Translations under genes and position numbers: made by a program
Shown here: in pieces, positions 1 to 9,481 of the stretch
How positions within the stretch are numbered: position 1 is the first letter of the stretch
How the letters are laid out: each line of letters opens with the position of its first letter
The notes under the pieces: generated by a model
The model's database searches: none
Seen by the model: only the letters and a program-made list of their open reading frames with translations
What the model was told of the DNA's origin: nothing
DNA from: an uncultured Lachnospiraceae bacterium
Lineage (GTDB): Bacteria; Bacillota; Clostridia; Lachnospirales; Lachnospiraceae
DNA length: 57,941 nt
Assembly: GCA_900317475.1 (NCBI GenBank)
Contig: ONGY01000008.1
Coordinates: 1 to 57,941 of the forward strand
Direction of reading: 5' to 3'

Positions 1-30
1 CAGATTTGCTTCGCGTAAAAAGGAGCAGCT

Positions 31-471
31 ATGTATATAGAGATCGATTTTAACAGTGACGAGGCAATCTATCAGCAGCTTCGCGATCAGATTGTGCTCG
101 GCATCGCCAACTCCACACTGATGGAAGGCGATGTACTGCCGTCGGTCCGTCAGCTCGCTGATGATGTCGGCATCAACATGCATACCGTAAACAAGACCTA
201 CACACTTCTGAGGCAGGAGGGCTTTATCAAGGTCGACCGCCGCAAAGGGTGTGTAGTCGCGGTGGATTCGGATGAACTGCGGGCGAAGGCAGACTGCGAA
301 CAGGATCTTCGCGTCATTCTCGCGGAGGCAATCTGCCGGGGCGTGAAGAAGTCGGATGTTCATGAAATGATTGACCGCATCTACACAGAATACGGTGTTG
401 AGGAAGAAGGAGCGACGGAAAATCCGGACGATGCGCTGTCCCGAAAAGAGAGCGCGGGTCCGGATCACTGA
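31..471 (+). CDS. GntR-family transcriptional regulator (YtrA-like)
   Basis: Small DNA-binding repressor of 146 residues. The N-terminal half is a GntR winged helix-turn-helix: 'AIYQQLRDQIVLGIA' opens the domain, and 'LPSVRQLADDVGINMHTV' is the recognition segment (about residues 37-54). The C-terminal tail is short and mostly helical, with no ligand-binding FCD or UTRA domain, which is the YtrA arrangement. YtrA-type regulators usually control a neighbouring ABC exporter, but none is seen here; the next gene is clpC, about 200 bp downstream. The ATG at 31 follows an AAGGAGC ribosome site. The first 30 bases hold only the leader. The family call is firm; the regulon is unknown. Confidence 0.88.
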   Translation: MYIEIDFNSDEAIYQQLRDQIVLGIANSTLMEGDVLPSVRQLADDVGINMHTVNKTYTLLRQEGFIKVDRRKGCVVAVDSDELRAKADCEQDLRVILAEAICRGVKKSDVHEMIDRIYTEYGVEEEGATENPDDALSRKESAGPDH

Positions 472-675
472 TCACGAAAGAAGCGTCAAAACTTCCGGCA
501 CCGCTGCCGTGGGAGGAAAAGCACCCGCGCTCTCCGGGGAAGGAAAACAAAAAGCCGGATCTGCGGGAGCGCGTCTGTCGGATAAACATGGCGCGGAGAT
601 AACGACACACCGGCTGCCTGCGGGAACAGGCAGAGACAAATACTCTTACAGACAGTCAGCAAAAGGGGACAGAAA

Positions 676-3117
676 ATGGCAGCAAAGTACACACCGAATG
701 CCTCAAAAGCACTGAAGCTTGCAGCAAAGTGCGCCAGAGATATGAATCAGAATTATGTCGGCTCGGAGCATCTGCTCGCAGGGCTTGTCCGCGAGGAGGC
801 GGGTGTGGCAGCCCGCATCCTTGCAGAGAACGGGCTTTCCGGCGAGAAGATCACGGAAGTTCTGGCACAGCTCAACGTCCAGGGCGGTCCGGTGGAGCTT
901 CTCGACGAGGACGGATATTCGCCGCGGCTCCGCCGGATTCTGGAAATTGCAGATCAGCAGGCAAAGAGGTATAAGTCCGAGAAGATCGGAACAGAGCATC
1001 TGCTTCTTGCAGTCATACTCGAAGGGGAGAATGTTGCCCTGAAGCTGATGGAGTCCATCTGCGGAAATCCGGCCAAGATTTATTTTGAAGTGATTGTTGC
1101 GATCGGGGAGAACCCGCAGCAGCACAAGAACGATCTCGTCCGTCCCGGGGCTGGCGCTCAGAGCGGCGAGAGCATGCTTTCGCAGTACAGCAGGGACCTT
1201 ACGCAGATGGCCGGCGAGGGGAAACTCGACCCGGTCATTGGAAGAGAGAAGGAAATTGAGCGGGTGATCCAGATCCTTTCCCGGCGGACGAAGAACAATC
1301 CCTGCCTGATCGGGGAACCGGGTGTCGGAAAAACTGCCATCGTCGAAGGACTGGCCGAGAGAATTGTCCTGGGGGATGTTCCACAGACCGTGCGCGGCAG
1401 GCGCCTTCTCACCCTGGACCTTGCCGGCATGATCGCCGGTTCAAAATACCGCGGTGAGTTTGAGGAGCGCATGAAGCGCATTATCTCTGAAGTGACGGCG
1501 GCCGGGAATGTCATTCTGTTCGTGGACGAGATGCACACCATCATCGGTGCCGGCAGTGCGGAGGGAGCCATCGACGCCTCCAATATTCTCAAGCCGGCAC
1601 TTGCCCGCGGCGAGATTCAGATGATCGGCGCCACGACGATCAACGAATATCGAAAATATGTCGAGAGAGATGCGGCACTCGAACGCCGGTTCCAGCCGGT
1701 TACAGTCGAGGAGCCGGGCGAAGAGGAAACGATCCGCATCCTTAAGGGCATTGTCTACAAGTATGAGGAGCATCATGGCGTCAAGGTGAGCGATGAGGCC
1801 ATCGAGGCCGCTGTGAAGCTTTCCACCCGTTATATCAATGAGCGGAATCTGCCGGACAAGGCGATCGATGTCATTGATGAGGCCTGCGCAGCGGTACGGC
1901 TGAAAAAGACCGAAACCGGTGACGACACCAGAGAGCTTGAGGAAGAGATCCGAAAGGAAGACCGCAGGATGGCTGAAGCGGTGCGCACCGGCAATTTTGC
2001 GGCAGTAAAGGAAGAGCGGGCAAAGCAGGATGACCTCCGCTCGAAGTTACAGGCCCGCAGGGAGGCAAATGAGCGCCGCGGCAGGCGCAGCCAGGCTGTT
2101 GTGACGGAAGAGGACGTTGCAAGGGTGGTATCGGAATGGGCAAAGGTTCCCGTGACGCAGCTCACGGAGAAGGAAACGGACCGTCTGCTTCGCCTCGAGA
2201 GTACGCTCCATAAGAGAGTTATCGGCCAGGATGACGCGGTGAAAGCGGTTGCCTCTGCAATCCGGAGAGGCAGGGTGGGCCTGCAGGATTCGCGGCGCCC
2301 GATCGGGTCGTTCCTGTTTCTTGGCCCCACCGGCGTCGGCAAGACAGAGCTTTCCAAGGCACTTGCGGAAGCACTTTTCGGCTCGGACAAGGACATGATC
2401 CGTGTCGACATGTCCGAATACATGGAGCAATATGCCGTCTCGAAAATGATCGGTTCCGCGCCGGGGTATGTCGGCTATGAGGAAGGCGGACAGCTCTCCG
2501 AACAGGTCCGCCGTCATCCGTATTCCGTTGTACTCTTTGATGAAATCGAGAAGGCGCATCCGGATGTCTTCAATATCCTCCTTCAGATCCTCGACGACGG
2601 CCGGATCACGGATTCCCAGGGGCATGTTGTCAATTTCAAGAATACAATCATCATCATGACCTCGAATGTCGGCGCACAGAAAATTATCGAACCGAAGATG
2701 CTCGGCTTTGCGTCAAAACCTTCGGAAGAGCAGTCCTATGAGACGATGAAGAGCAATGTGATGGATGAGGTGAAGAAGATCTTCCGTCCGGAATTTATCA
2801 ATCGTATTGATGAGATTCTGGTGTTCCATCCGCTCTCCCACGATGAGATGATCCGGATTGCGGGCCTGATCGCAGACGACCTCGTGCGGCGCGCGAAGGA
2901 TAACTGCGGAATTGATCTCAAGGTTTCGACGGCCGCAAAGAAGTTCATCGCGGACAACTATTCCGATCCGAAAATGGGCGCCCGTCCGCTCCGCCGTGCC
3001 GTTCAGACGGTCATGGAGGATCCGCTCTCCGATCACATCCTGAAGGGCGACTTCACTTCCGGAGACCGCGTGCTCATCGGCGAGAGCAAAGGGAAGATCA
3101 CATTTACAAAGCAGTAA
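676..3117 (+). CDS. clpC: ATP-dependent Clp protease ATP-binding subunit ClpC
   Basis: Cytoplasmic AAA+ unfoldase of 813 residues, the usual ClpC length, which feeds proteins to ClpP. Two Clp-N repeats occupy about residues 3-140. The first AAA domain has Walker A 'GEPGVGKTAIVEG' (about 213-225) and Walker B 'VILFVDEMHT'. A charged UVR/middle-domain stretch follows (about 415-465), then the second AAA domain with 'GPTGVGKTELSKAL' (about 549) and the D2-small C-terminal domain ending 'MGARPLRRAVQ'. No mcsA, mcsB or ctsR lies beside it, unlike the Bacillus operon; a GntR regulator precedes it instead. The start ATG follows AAAAGGGGACAG. Complete and ordinary in sequence. Confidence 0.96.
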   Translation: MAAKYTPNASKALKLAAKCARDMNQNYVGSEHLLAGLVREEAGVAARILAENGLSGEKITEVLAQLNVQGGPVELLDEDGYSPRLRRILEIADQQAKRYKSEKIGTEHLLLAVILEGENVALKLMESICGNPAKIYFEVIVAIGENPQQHKNDLVRPGAGAQSGESMLSQYSRDLTQMAGEGKLDPVIGREKEIERVIQILSRRTKNNPCLIGEPGVGKTAIVEGLAERIVLGDVPQTVRGRRLLTLDLAGMIAGSKYRGEFEERMKRIISEVTAAGNVILFVDEMHTIIGAGSAEGAIDASNILKPALARGEIQMIGATTINEYRKYVERDAALERRFQPVTVEEPGEEETIRILKGIVYKYEEHHGVKVSDEAIEAAVKLSTRYINERNLPDKAIDVIDEACAAVRLKKTETGDDTRELEEEIRKEDRRMAEAVRTGNFAAVKEERAKQDDLRSKLQARREANERRGRRSQAVVTEEDVARVVSEWAKVPVTQLTEKETDRLLRLESTLHKRVIGQDDAVKAVASAIRRGRVGLQDSRRPIGSFLFLGPTGVGKTELSKALAEALFGSDKDMIRVDMSEYMEQYAVSKMIGSAPGYVGYEEGGQLSEQVRRHPYSVVLFDEIEKAHPDVFNILLQILDDGRITDSQGHVVNFKNTIIIMTSNVGAQKIIEPKMLGFASKPSEEQSYETMKSNVMDEVKKIFRPEFINRIDEILVFHPLSHDEMIRIAGLIADDLVRRAKDNCGIDLKVSTAAKKFIADNYSDPKMGARPLRRAVQTVMEDPLSDHILKGDFTSGDRVLIGESKGKITFTKQ

Positions 3118-3340
3118 ACCGGTTTACGGGAAGTGCCGCGTTTTTGCGGAATTTCCATTCGGACCCGTCAGGCGCGGACTGTATGTCCGGAACATCATAA
3201 ATTGTTAACAGTTTTCAGAAGAAAATGAGGGTATACTTAATTCTACAAAACAGCCGGGCCGAAAATGGGACAGCGAGGAGAAGAAAGCTTACCGCGTAAG
3301 AGCCTTCGATGACGGCGGCCCGGCGCAGGAGGAATCAGCA

Positions 3341-3763
3341 ATGACGGGAATAGAAAATCTGATTCGCGCAAATGAGGATGGAACACTTGCGTTTGGCGAC
3401 TGCACGCTGGAATCCAAAAAGAAAAAAGACGGATTCGAGTATGGCGGAGATGTCTATGAAGTAAAGACATTCCGGGAAATCACAAAACTGGAGTGCAACG
3501 AGAGCTTTGTCTATGAGTCTGTCCCGGGAACGGTGGTGGATGAGTTCCAGGAGACAGAGGACGGGATGAGCTTCCTTGTGCGGGGAGAGGCGGATGCGCA
3601 GCTGACGGTCGGACTGACCTCGGAGTGCGATTACAGGGTAACACTCGATGGGAAGGAAATCGGAGTCATCACGACCGATCTCGGCGGAAAGCTGAGTTTC
3701 AATGTCCCGCTGGAAGGAAGTACCCGCCCGGTGGATGTAAAAATTTCGGAAGTGAGAAAATAA
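3341..3763 (+). CDS. Hypothetical protein, about 140 residues
   Basis: Unrecognised small soluble protein. It has no signal peptide or membrane segment. The N-terminal third is charged ('ESKKKKDGFEYGGDVYEVKTF') and the rest reads as alternating beta strands ('VLVRGEADAQLTVGL', 'YRVTLDGKEIGVI'), so a small beta-sandwich is possible. The ATG at 3341 follows a GGAGGAAT ribosome site. It lies 224 bp after clpC and is followed by a strong terminator before radA, so it is probably its own transcription unit. Similar short proteins are common near radA in Lachnospiraceae, from memory only. No function is assigned. Confidence 0.7.
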   Translation: MTGIENLIRANEDGTLAFGDCTLESKKKKDGFEYGGDVYEVKTFREITKLECNESFVYESVPGTVVDEFQETEDGMSFLVRGEADAQLTVGLTSECDYRVTLDGKEIGVITTDLGGKLSFNVPLEGSTRPVDVKISEVRK

Positions 3764-3847
3764 GCGGCCCGGACGGAAATGTCCGGATGAATGTGGGAAC
3801 GGCGGACAATAGCCGGATACCGGAAAGAAAAAGCGCTGTAAGTACAG

Positions 3848-3885
3848 GCCGGAAACCAGGTTGATTCCTGGCCTCCGGCTTTTTT
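3848..3885 (+). terminator. Rho-independent terminator upstream of radA
   Basis: GCCGGAAACCAGG pairs with CCTGGCCTCCGGC around a TTGATT loop with small internal mismatches, followed directly by six T. It ends the unit of the small protein at 3341. Confidence 0.8.
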
Positions 3886-3915
3886 GGACCGGTGCGGCGG
3901 TCAGGAAAGGAATCA

Positions 3916-5313
3916 ATGGCATCAGTGAAGAAGAAAACTGCTTTTTTCTGTCAGGAATGCGGGTATGAATCCGCAAAATGGATGGGGCAGTGCCCGGCAT
4001 GCCATGCATGGAACACCATGGTAGAGGAACCGGTCCGCGCGGTGCCGGCCTCGAGGACGGCAGGAGCGGGCAGAGGAATCGGCCTCGGAAATGCCGGCGG
4101 CGATGTCAGGCACCGCCCGGTTCCGCTCTCCGCCGTCGAAACAAAGGATGAACCGCGCATTTCCTCGGGCTTTACGGAGCTTGACCGTGTGCTTGGCGGC
4201 GGGATCGTGCAGGGATCGCTCATTCTGGTCGGCGGAGATCCGGGAATCGGCAAATCGACCCTGCTGCTGCAGGTCACAAAGAACGTTTCGGATGCAGGCC
4301 ATCCCGTTCTGTATGTGTCCGGCGAGGAATCTCTGCGCCAGATCGGGCTCCGGGCACAGCGGATCGGAACGATCGGCGGCAACCTGAAATTCTACTGCGA
4401 GACCGATCTTGACACAATCTCCGAGGTGATTCTGGAGGAAAAACCGGAGATGGTGGTCATCGATTCGATTCAGACCATGTACAATGCGGGTGTAGCCGCG
4501 GCACCGGGCAGTGTTTCCCAGGTCCGCGAGACGACCGGCGTGCTTCTGCGGCTCGCAAAGGAAAACAACATCACCTTTTTCATCGTCGGGCACGTCACAA
4601 AAGAAGGAACCGTCGCCGGTCCGCGTGTCCTCGAGCATATGGTGGATACGGTACTGTATTTCGAGGGGGATCGCTTTGCGTCCTATCGTATTCTCCGCGG
4701 CAACAAGAACCGTTTCGGCTCCACGAATGAGATCGGCATTTTTGAAATGCGTCCGGAAGGACTTGTCCAGGTGGAAAACCCGTCGGAATACCTTCTCTCC
4801 GGGCGGCCGCACGGCGCGAGCGGCTCCATCGTCACATGCTCCATGGAGGGAACAAGGCCGATGCTCATCGAGGTACAGGCCCTGCTCAATCCCACGAGTT
4901 TTGGCTTTCCGAAGAGGCAGGCGACCGGGACGGACTACAATCGTGTAAGTCTCCTCATGGCCGTCATGGAGAAGAGACTTGGGCTCCCGCTCGGGCAGCA
5001 GGATGCTTACATCAACCTTGCGGGCGGCATCCGGCAGACCGAGCCGGCACTTGATCTGGGCATTGCGCTCGCAGTCATTTCAAGCTATAAAAACATTCCG
5101 ATGGAGGATCATCTCATCGCATTCGGCGAGGTCGGGCTGTCCGGCGAAATCCGGGCAGTCGGCATGGCGCAACAGCGCGTTGCAGAAGCGGCAAAACTCG
5201 GATTTACGAGATGCATTCTGCCGAAGGCTAATATGCGCGGCCTGCACTGTCCGGACGGGATCGGACTCATCCCCGTCGGAGGACTGGCGGAAGCGGTGGA
5301 TGCAGCAATGTAG
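3916..5313 (+). CDS. radA: DNA repair protein RadA (Sms)
   Basis: Branched-DNA processing ATPase of recombination repair, 465 residues. The four-cysteine zinc finger is C12-x2-C15...C26-x2-C29. The RecA-like core has Walker A 'GDPGIGKST', the RadA signature 'KNRFGS', and a C-terminal Lon-protease-like domain. The start is placed at ATG 3916, preceded by AGGAAAGG at six bases, rather than the upstream in-frame ATG at 3892, because the product then begins 'MASVKKK' as in the family. It is complete. It is the last gene before a tall terminator hairpin at 5350. Confidence 0.95.
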   Translation: MASVKKKTAFFCQECGYESAKWMGQCPACHAWNTMVEEPVRAVPASRTAGAGRGIGLGNAGGDVRHRPVPLSAVETKDEPRISSGFTELDRVLGGGIVQGSLILVGGDPGIGKSTLLLQVTKNVSDAGHPVLYVSGEESLRQIGLRAQRIGTIGGNLKFYCETDLDTISEVILEEKPEMVVIDSIQTMYNAGVAAAPGSVSQVRETTGVLLRLAKENNITFFIVGHVTKEGTVAGPRVLEHMVDTVLYFEGDRFASYRILRGNKNRFGSTNEIGIFEMRPEGLVQVENPSEYLLSGRPHGASGSIVTCSMEGTRPMLIEVQALLNPTSFGFPKRQATGTDYNRVSLLMAVMEKRLGLPLGQQDAYINLAGGIRQTEPALDLGIALAVISSYKNIPMEDHLIAFGEVGLSGEIRAVGMAQQRVAEAAKLGFTRCILPKANMRGLHCPDGIGLIPVGGLAEAVDAAM

Positions 5314-5349
5314 AATGAAGAAAGTATATGGTGATGCATTTTTGTGAAG

Positions 5350-5419
5350 GTGCAGCTCTGGAGTAATCAGGACCTGCCTGCGGGCAGAGGACCGGGTACT
5401 CCGGATGCACTCTTTTTTT
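5350..5419 (+). terminator. Tall branched terminator after radA
   Basis: GTGCA and CTGGAGTA on the left pair with TACTCCGG and TGCAC on the right, with an inner hairpin CCTGCC/GGGCAG. TC and seven T follow. It ends radA before the sugar-transport locus. The inner stem makes it taller than most terminators here. Confidence 0.7.
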
Positions 5420-5565
5420 GCCTGGATGCGCAACAATAGAGCAACAAAGGCAGAAACAAACTAGAATAACGAGTATCGATGAGTAATGAAAGCATATAAA
5501 AGTAAAGAAACAGTGTGTTGATTTGAACATTATTACCATAAAGCAGACAAACGGGGGCTTTGCAT

Positions 5566-6534
5566 ATGGGCATTGGAAGAGAAAAGGCAAAGACAGTTCC
5601 ATCCTCGATGGAGAGCAACAAAATATCATATTTGCGCATTCTGCGTAAACACTGGATGCTTCTCCTGATGCTTGCTCCGAGCCTTGTTTACGTCATTGTT
5701 TTCAGCTATGTCCCGATGACAGGTCTGGTTCTTGCATTCAAGCGATACAGCCAGAAGGGCGGCATCTATTTCTCACCCTGGTGCGGCCTCGATAATTTCC
5801 GGGCCATGCTGATCGACGGAAAAATCTGGATGGCCACAAGAAACACATTTCTGTACAACGTGGCTTTCATCTTCCTCGGTGTAATTTTCGAAATGGGAAG
5901 CGCGATTCTCCTCAACGAAATTGTAAGCAAGCATTTCCGCAAGATATCCCAGTCGCTGATGTTTCTTCCGTATTTCATTTCCTGGGTTGTCGTTTCCGCA
6001 ATCATGTACAACATCTTCAACTACGAGAAGGGCGTTTTTAATCACGTCCTTACACTGCTCGGCTCTACGCCCACAGATCTTTACAATACACCGAAGGCAT
6101 GGCCGTTCGTCCTGATTTTCCTTCGGCTGTGGAAACAGACGGGATACGGATCCGTTGTCTATCTTGCAGCGATCACCGGCCTTGATCAGGAGATGTTTGA
6201 GGCAGCCTCGATCGACGGGGCATCGGAGTGGCAGAAAATCCGATATCTCACGATTCCCTGCCTCCGCCCGACAATGATCACGCTGGTGCTGCTCGCCATC
6301 GGAAATATCTTCCGCGGTGACTTCGGAATGTTCTATCAGACCGTAAAGAGTTCGGCTCTTCTGCAGCCGTATACCGATGTCATTGATACCTACATTTTCC
6401 GACTGCTGATCAACAGCGGCAACGTCGGTGTCTCGTCCGCATCCGGTCTGTATCAGTCTGTACTGTGCTTCATCACGATCATGATCTGCAATCATCTGGT
6501 GAAAAAAGCGAATCCGGATTATGCGCTGTACTGA
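5566..6534 (+). CDS. ABC transporter permease, LplB/YteP type
   Basis: Membrane permease of a CUT1-family oligosaccharide importer, 322 residues with about six membrane spans. After a basic N-terminus the first span reads 'WMLLLMLAPSLVYVIVFSY'. The cytoplasmic EAA loop is seen in 'EMFEAASIDGASEWQKI', which docks the ATPase. The start is taken at ATG 5566 behind GGGGGC; an in-frame TTG at 5560 is less likely. It is followed after 74 bp by the partner permease and then by the binding protein. No ATPase is encoded nearby; in Firmicutes this class usually borrows a shared MsmX-type ATPase, so that is the likely partner (inference). Confidence 0.93.
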   Translation: MGIGREKAKTVPSSMESNKISYLRILRKHWMLLLMLAPSLVYVIVFSYVPMTGLVLAFKRYSQKGGIYFSPWCGLDNFRAMLIDGKIWMATRNTFLYNVAFIFLGVIFEMGSAILLNEIVSKHFRKISQSLMFLPYFISWVVVSAIMYNIFNYEKGVFNHVLTLLGSTPTDLYNTPKAWPFVLIFLRLWKQTGYGSVVYLAAITGLDQEMFEAASIDGASEWQKIRYLTIPCLRPTMITLVLLAIGNIFRGDFGMFYQTVKSSALLQPYTDVIDTYIFRLLINSGNVGVSSASGLYQSVLCFITIMICNHLVKKANPDYALY

Positions 6535-6608
6535 TTCCGGGAGAGAGCTGAGGATTCAGGGCCGTCGGACATACCCGTCGGATATACCGACAGAAATGAG
6601 AGAAAGCC

Positions 6609-7562
6609 ATGGAAGGAAAAGAGTCCATCATACAAACAGAATCGACAGATAATGGCATGACCATCAACAAAAAACGGCCGATGGGCAAGGATGTGGTTGC
6701 CGTCAATATCGTGGGATGCATTCTCATCGGAGTTTTCGCATTCATCTGCGTGGTTCCGTTCTATCTCGTCATTGTTGCATCGTTCACCAGCAATCAGTCG
6801 ATCATACAGGACGGATATCCTCTTGTCGTTGCAGCGAAGAATTTCTCGCTACAGTCGTATCAGCTCTGCCTCAAGAACCCGACGGCCATTCTTCAGGCGT
6901 ACGGAATGACGATCCTTGTAACACTCATCGGAACCTTCTGCGCGGTGATGATGGCCTGCATGACAGGCTACGTGTTAAGCCGGAAGGACTTCCCCTGGAG
7001 GAACAAGTTCGCGTTTTTCTACTTCTTCACGACACTGTTCAACGGCGGTCTTGTTCCCTGGTACCTGCTCTGCGTCCGTTACCTCAACTTCAAGAACAGT
7101 TTTGCCGGACTCCTGTTTCCGCTGATGTTCTCTGTCTGGAACATGATCATCGCGAAGTCCTTCATGCTGGGACTTCCGATGGAAATCACGGAATCGGCAA
7201 AACTCGACGGAGCAAATGATTTCACGATCTTCATGCGGCTGATCATGCCGCTGTCGAAGCCGCTCATTGCGACGCTCTCGCTTTTCTCGGCGCTGTCTTA
7301 CTGGAATGACTGGTATAACTGCATGCTTTACATCACCAATGAGAAAATGTTCACGCTTCAGTATTATCTGCAGCGGATCCTGGGTTCTGCGGAGGCAATG
7401 AGACTGGTTGCGGAGAAATCGGGCATTGCAATTCCGTCGATTCCGATCGAAGGAATGAAGATGGCGATGACAGTCATTGCGACCGGACCGATCGTTCTTC
7501 TGTATCCGTTTGTCCAGCGCTATTTCGTAAAGGGACTTACGGTCGGAGCGGTCAAGGGCTGA
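6609..7562 (+). CDS. ABC transporter permease, YtcP/AraQ type
   Basis: Second permease of the same CUT1 importer, 317 residues. It has a leading span 'VNIVGCILIGVFAFICVVPF', five more spans, and the EAA loop 'MEITESAKLDGANDFTIFMRLIMP'. The ends 'KGLTVGAVKG' is the typical terminus of this family. The start ATG follows GAGAGAAAG. It pairs with the permease at 5566 and serves the lipoprotein at 7741. Complete. Confidence 0.93.
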   Translation: MEGKESIIQTESTDNGMTINKKRPMGKDVVAVNIVGCILIGVFAFICVVPFYLVIVASFTSNQSIIQDGYPLVVAAKNFSLQSYQLCLKNPTAILQAYGMTILVTLIGTFCAVMMACMTGYVLSRKDFPWRNKFAFFYFFTTLFNGGLVPWYLLCVRYLNFKNSFAGLLFPLMFSVWNMIIAKSFMLGLPMEITESAKLDGANDFTIFMRLIMPLSKPLIATLSLFSALSYWNDWYNCMLYITNEKMFTLQYYLQRILGSAEAMRLVAEKSGIAIPSIPIEGMKMAMTVIATGPIVLLYPFVQRYFVKGLTVGAVKG

Positions 7563-7683
7563 TCCGGCATAAAGCAGAACCGGTGTGTACCGAAGCTGTC
7601 CGCGATCGATTCGTAAGTTTCGCAAGTGGTTAAGGATTGTTATGAACTGCACCGTTCCATACGGTGTTTACCCATAAACAACA

Positions 7684-7725
7684 GCCGGTAAAAACCGGCA
7701 GAAGATTTTTGCCGGTTTTTACGGC
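7684..7725 (+). repeat. Inverted repeat between permease and binding-protein genes
   Basis: GCCGGTAAAAACCGGCA (7684-7700) is followed ten bases later by TGCCGGTTTTTACGGC (7710-7725), its reverse complement apart from one missing G. The RNA could form a stem of about 16 bp ending nine bases before the ribosome site of the binding-protein gene. It lacks a clean T-run, so partial termination or mRNA stabilisation are both possible. Confidence 0.65.
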
Positions 7726-7740
7726 GGCAAGGGAGGAAGA

Positions 7741-9414
7741 ATGAAGGGAAAGAAAATTTTATCCATGATCACGGCGGCAGCCGCAGCAGGAACGCTCCTT
7801 GCAGGATGCGGGAGCACGGCAGCGACTTCGGATACTCCGGCATCGTCGGAGGTTTCATCCGCAGCGGCAGAAACCACAGCAGCGTCCGGAGCATCGTCAG
7901 AGGCATCGGAAAGCTCGGGAGCTGATCTGAGCTCGCTTCCGGCGACGCAGCTGGACGGCACAGTGACCGCAACACCGGAGATGTATCCGGATGTCGACAT
8001 GAGCGATCCTTATACCGTAAAGATGTATCTTATCGGCGACACGCCGAATGACTGGGACGAGGTACAGACGAAGATCAACGATTACCTCAAGCCATTCAAT
8101 ACATCCGTTGAGACCACGTTCATGAGCTGGTCCGATTATCAGACCATGTATTCCCTGACACTGGCAGGCGGTTCCGATGTCGATCTTATTTTCACGGCTC
8201 CCTGGTGCTATATGTATTCGGAAGCTGCCAAGGGATCGTTCTACACACTCGACAGCGACTTTATTCACAAGAATATGCCTCTGACAGAAAAGTACCAGGA
8301 ACCGGAGAGCTGGGATGAGGTTACGATCTCAGGCTCCATCGTGGCTGTACCGTCCAATGTTTCGGAGGCAAACGGAAAGCTTGTTGCCATCCGCAAGGAT
8401 CTCGCCGACAAGTATGGCATCGGTGACCTCACCAGCTGGGATGATTACATGAATTTTGCCCAGACGATTGCGGAGAAGGAAACACCGCAGAGCGGCATCT
8501 ATGCAGAAGCAGCATCCGCAGACAACGCGGAACTGTGGGCAGTCTACCGCCAGCAATACAATATTTATGATGTTCTGGCAAACGGCAATATTTATTATAA
8601 CTTCGACGTCTCCAAGGGACTGCCGAGTGCGGATGACATCACCTTCCAGTGGACGAGCGATACCTTCCGCAATTTTGCAAAGGATATGAAGAAGCTTGCA
8701 GATGACGGTGCATGGAGCCGCAGTGCTTTGAACGAGACCGTCACCGATGACGATGCTTTCGGTAATCTGCAGGGAGCTTCCATTGCATGGAACACTTCCG
8801 TCTTCACGTACATGAAGCAGGCGGAGCAGACCGAAGGTGTGGAGTGCGCAGCATATTACATCACGCCGGGCGAGGCGGTTCCGGGTGAAGCGTATTCCAA
8901 CAACGACATGGCAATTGCAGCCTCTTCCGAAAATCCGGAGCGCACAGCCATGTTCCTTGATCTCATCAAGAATGACACGACTCTCAACCGTCTGATCTGC
9001 CTCGGTGAGGAAGGAGTTCATTACTCCATCGATGAGAACGGCGACTATACAGAGCTGGACAAGGCTTCCGATTTCCCGGCCATGACGGTTTCTGCTTCCT
9101 GGGCAATCAAGAACGGCAACCTGACCGAAGCCGGCGCAGACCCGAGAAAACAGGCGATCATCGACTATGAGAAGGACCGCATCGTCGCAAATCCGTGCGT
9201 GGCATTTGTCTTTGATGACACAAGTGTCCGCTCTTATATGGACGCAGTTGATTCCATCGTCAAGGATTATTATCCGAGCCTCGAGCTTGGCCTTGTGGAT
9301 GATGTTGACGCTTCGATTGATGAGATGGAGAAGAAGTGCAAGGATGCAGGACTGGATCAGATTACGGAAGAACTGAAGTCGCAGTACACGGCATGGGCTG
9401 CAACAAGACAGTAA
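7741..9414 (+). CDS. Extracellular solute-binding lipoprotein (LplA/YtcQ type)
   Basis: Substrate-binding lipoprotein of the importer, 557 residues. The signal peptide 'MKGKKILSMITAAAAAG' ends in lipobox LAGC with Cys23 as the lipid anchor. A Ser/Ala/Glu-rich linker (about 24-70) is followed by a bacterial binding-protein fold ('YTVKMYLIGDTPNDWDEV' onwards), with a C-terminal region like DUF3502 ('VRSYMDAVDSIVKDYYPSLE'). This class binds oligosaccharides rather than monosaccharides. A GGGAGG ribosome site and the preceding hairpin suggest higher expression than the permeases. A terminator follows. The ligand is unknown; the adjacent GH2 enzyme hints at a beta-linked glycan. Confidence 0.93.
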   Translation: MKGKKILSMITAAAAAGTLLAGCGSTAATSDTPASSEVSSAAAETTAASGASSEASESSGADLSSLPATQLDGTVTATPEMYPDVDMSDPYTVKMYLIGDTPNDWDEVQTKINDYLKPFNTSVETTFMSWSDYQTMYSLTLAGGSDVDLIFTAPWCYMYSEAAKGSFYTLDSDFIHKNMPLTEKYQEPESWDEVTISGSIVAVPSNVSEANGKLVAIRKDLADKYGIGDLTSWDDYMNFAQTIAEKETPQSGIYAEAASADNAELWAVYRQQYNIYDVLANGNIYYNFDVSKGLPSADDITFQWTSDTFRNFAKDMKKLADDGAWSRSALNETVTDDDAFGNLQGASIAWNTSVFTYMKQAEQTEGVECAAYYITPGEAVPGEAYSNNDMAIAASSENPERTAMFLDLIKNDTTLNRLICLGEEGVHYSIDENGDYTELDKASDFPAMTVSASWAIKNGNLTEAGADPRKQAIIDYEKDRIVANPCVAFVFDDTSVRSYMDAVDSIVKDYYPSLELGLVDDVDASIDEMEKKCKDAGLDQITEELKSQYTAWAATRQ

Positions 9415-9438
9415 TCGTACGAAAATCTGCTTGCATGA

Positions 9439-9469
9439 GGAAAGGGCAGCATCGCTGCCCTTTCTTCTG
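9439..9469 (+). terminator. Hairpin after the binding-protein gene
   Basis: GAAAGGGCAGC pairs perfectly with GCTGCCCTTTC around ATC; the tail TTCTGT is only partly T. It probably allows reduced read-through into the glycosidase gene, whose GTG start lies 13 bases further. Confidence 0.65.
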
Positions 9470-9481
9470 TAAAGAGGGAAA

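Noticed and set aside
3118-3170. Terminator after clpC
   Set aside because: The GGAA...CCGC/GCGG...TTCC stem is imperfect and lacks a T-run behind it.
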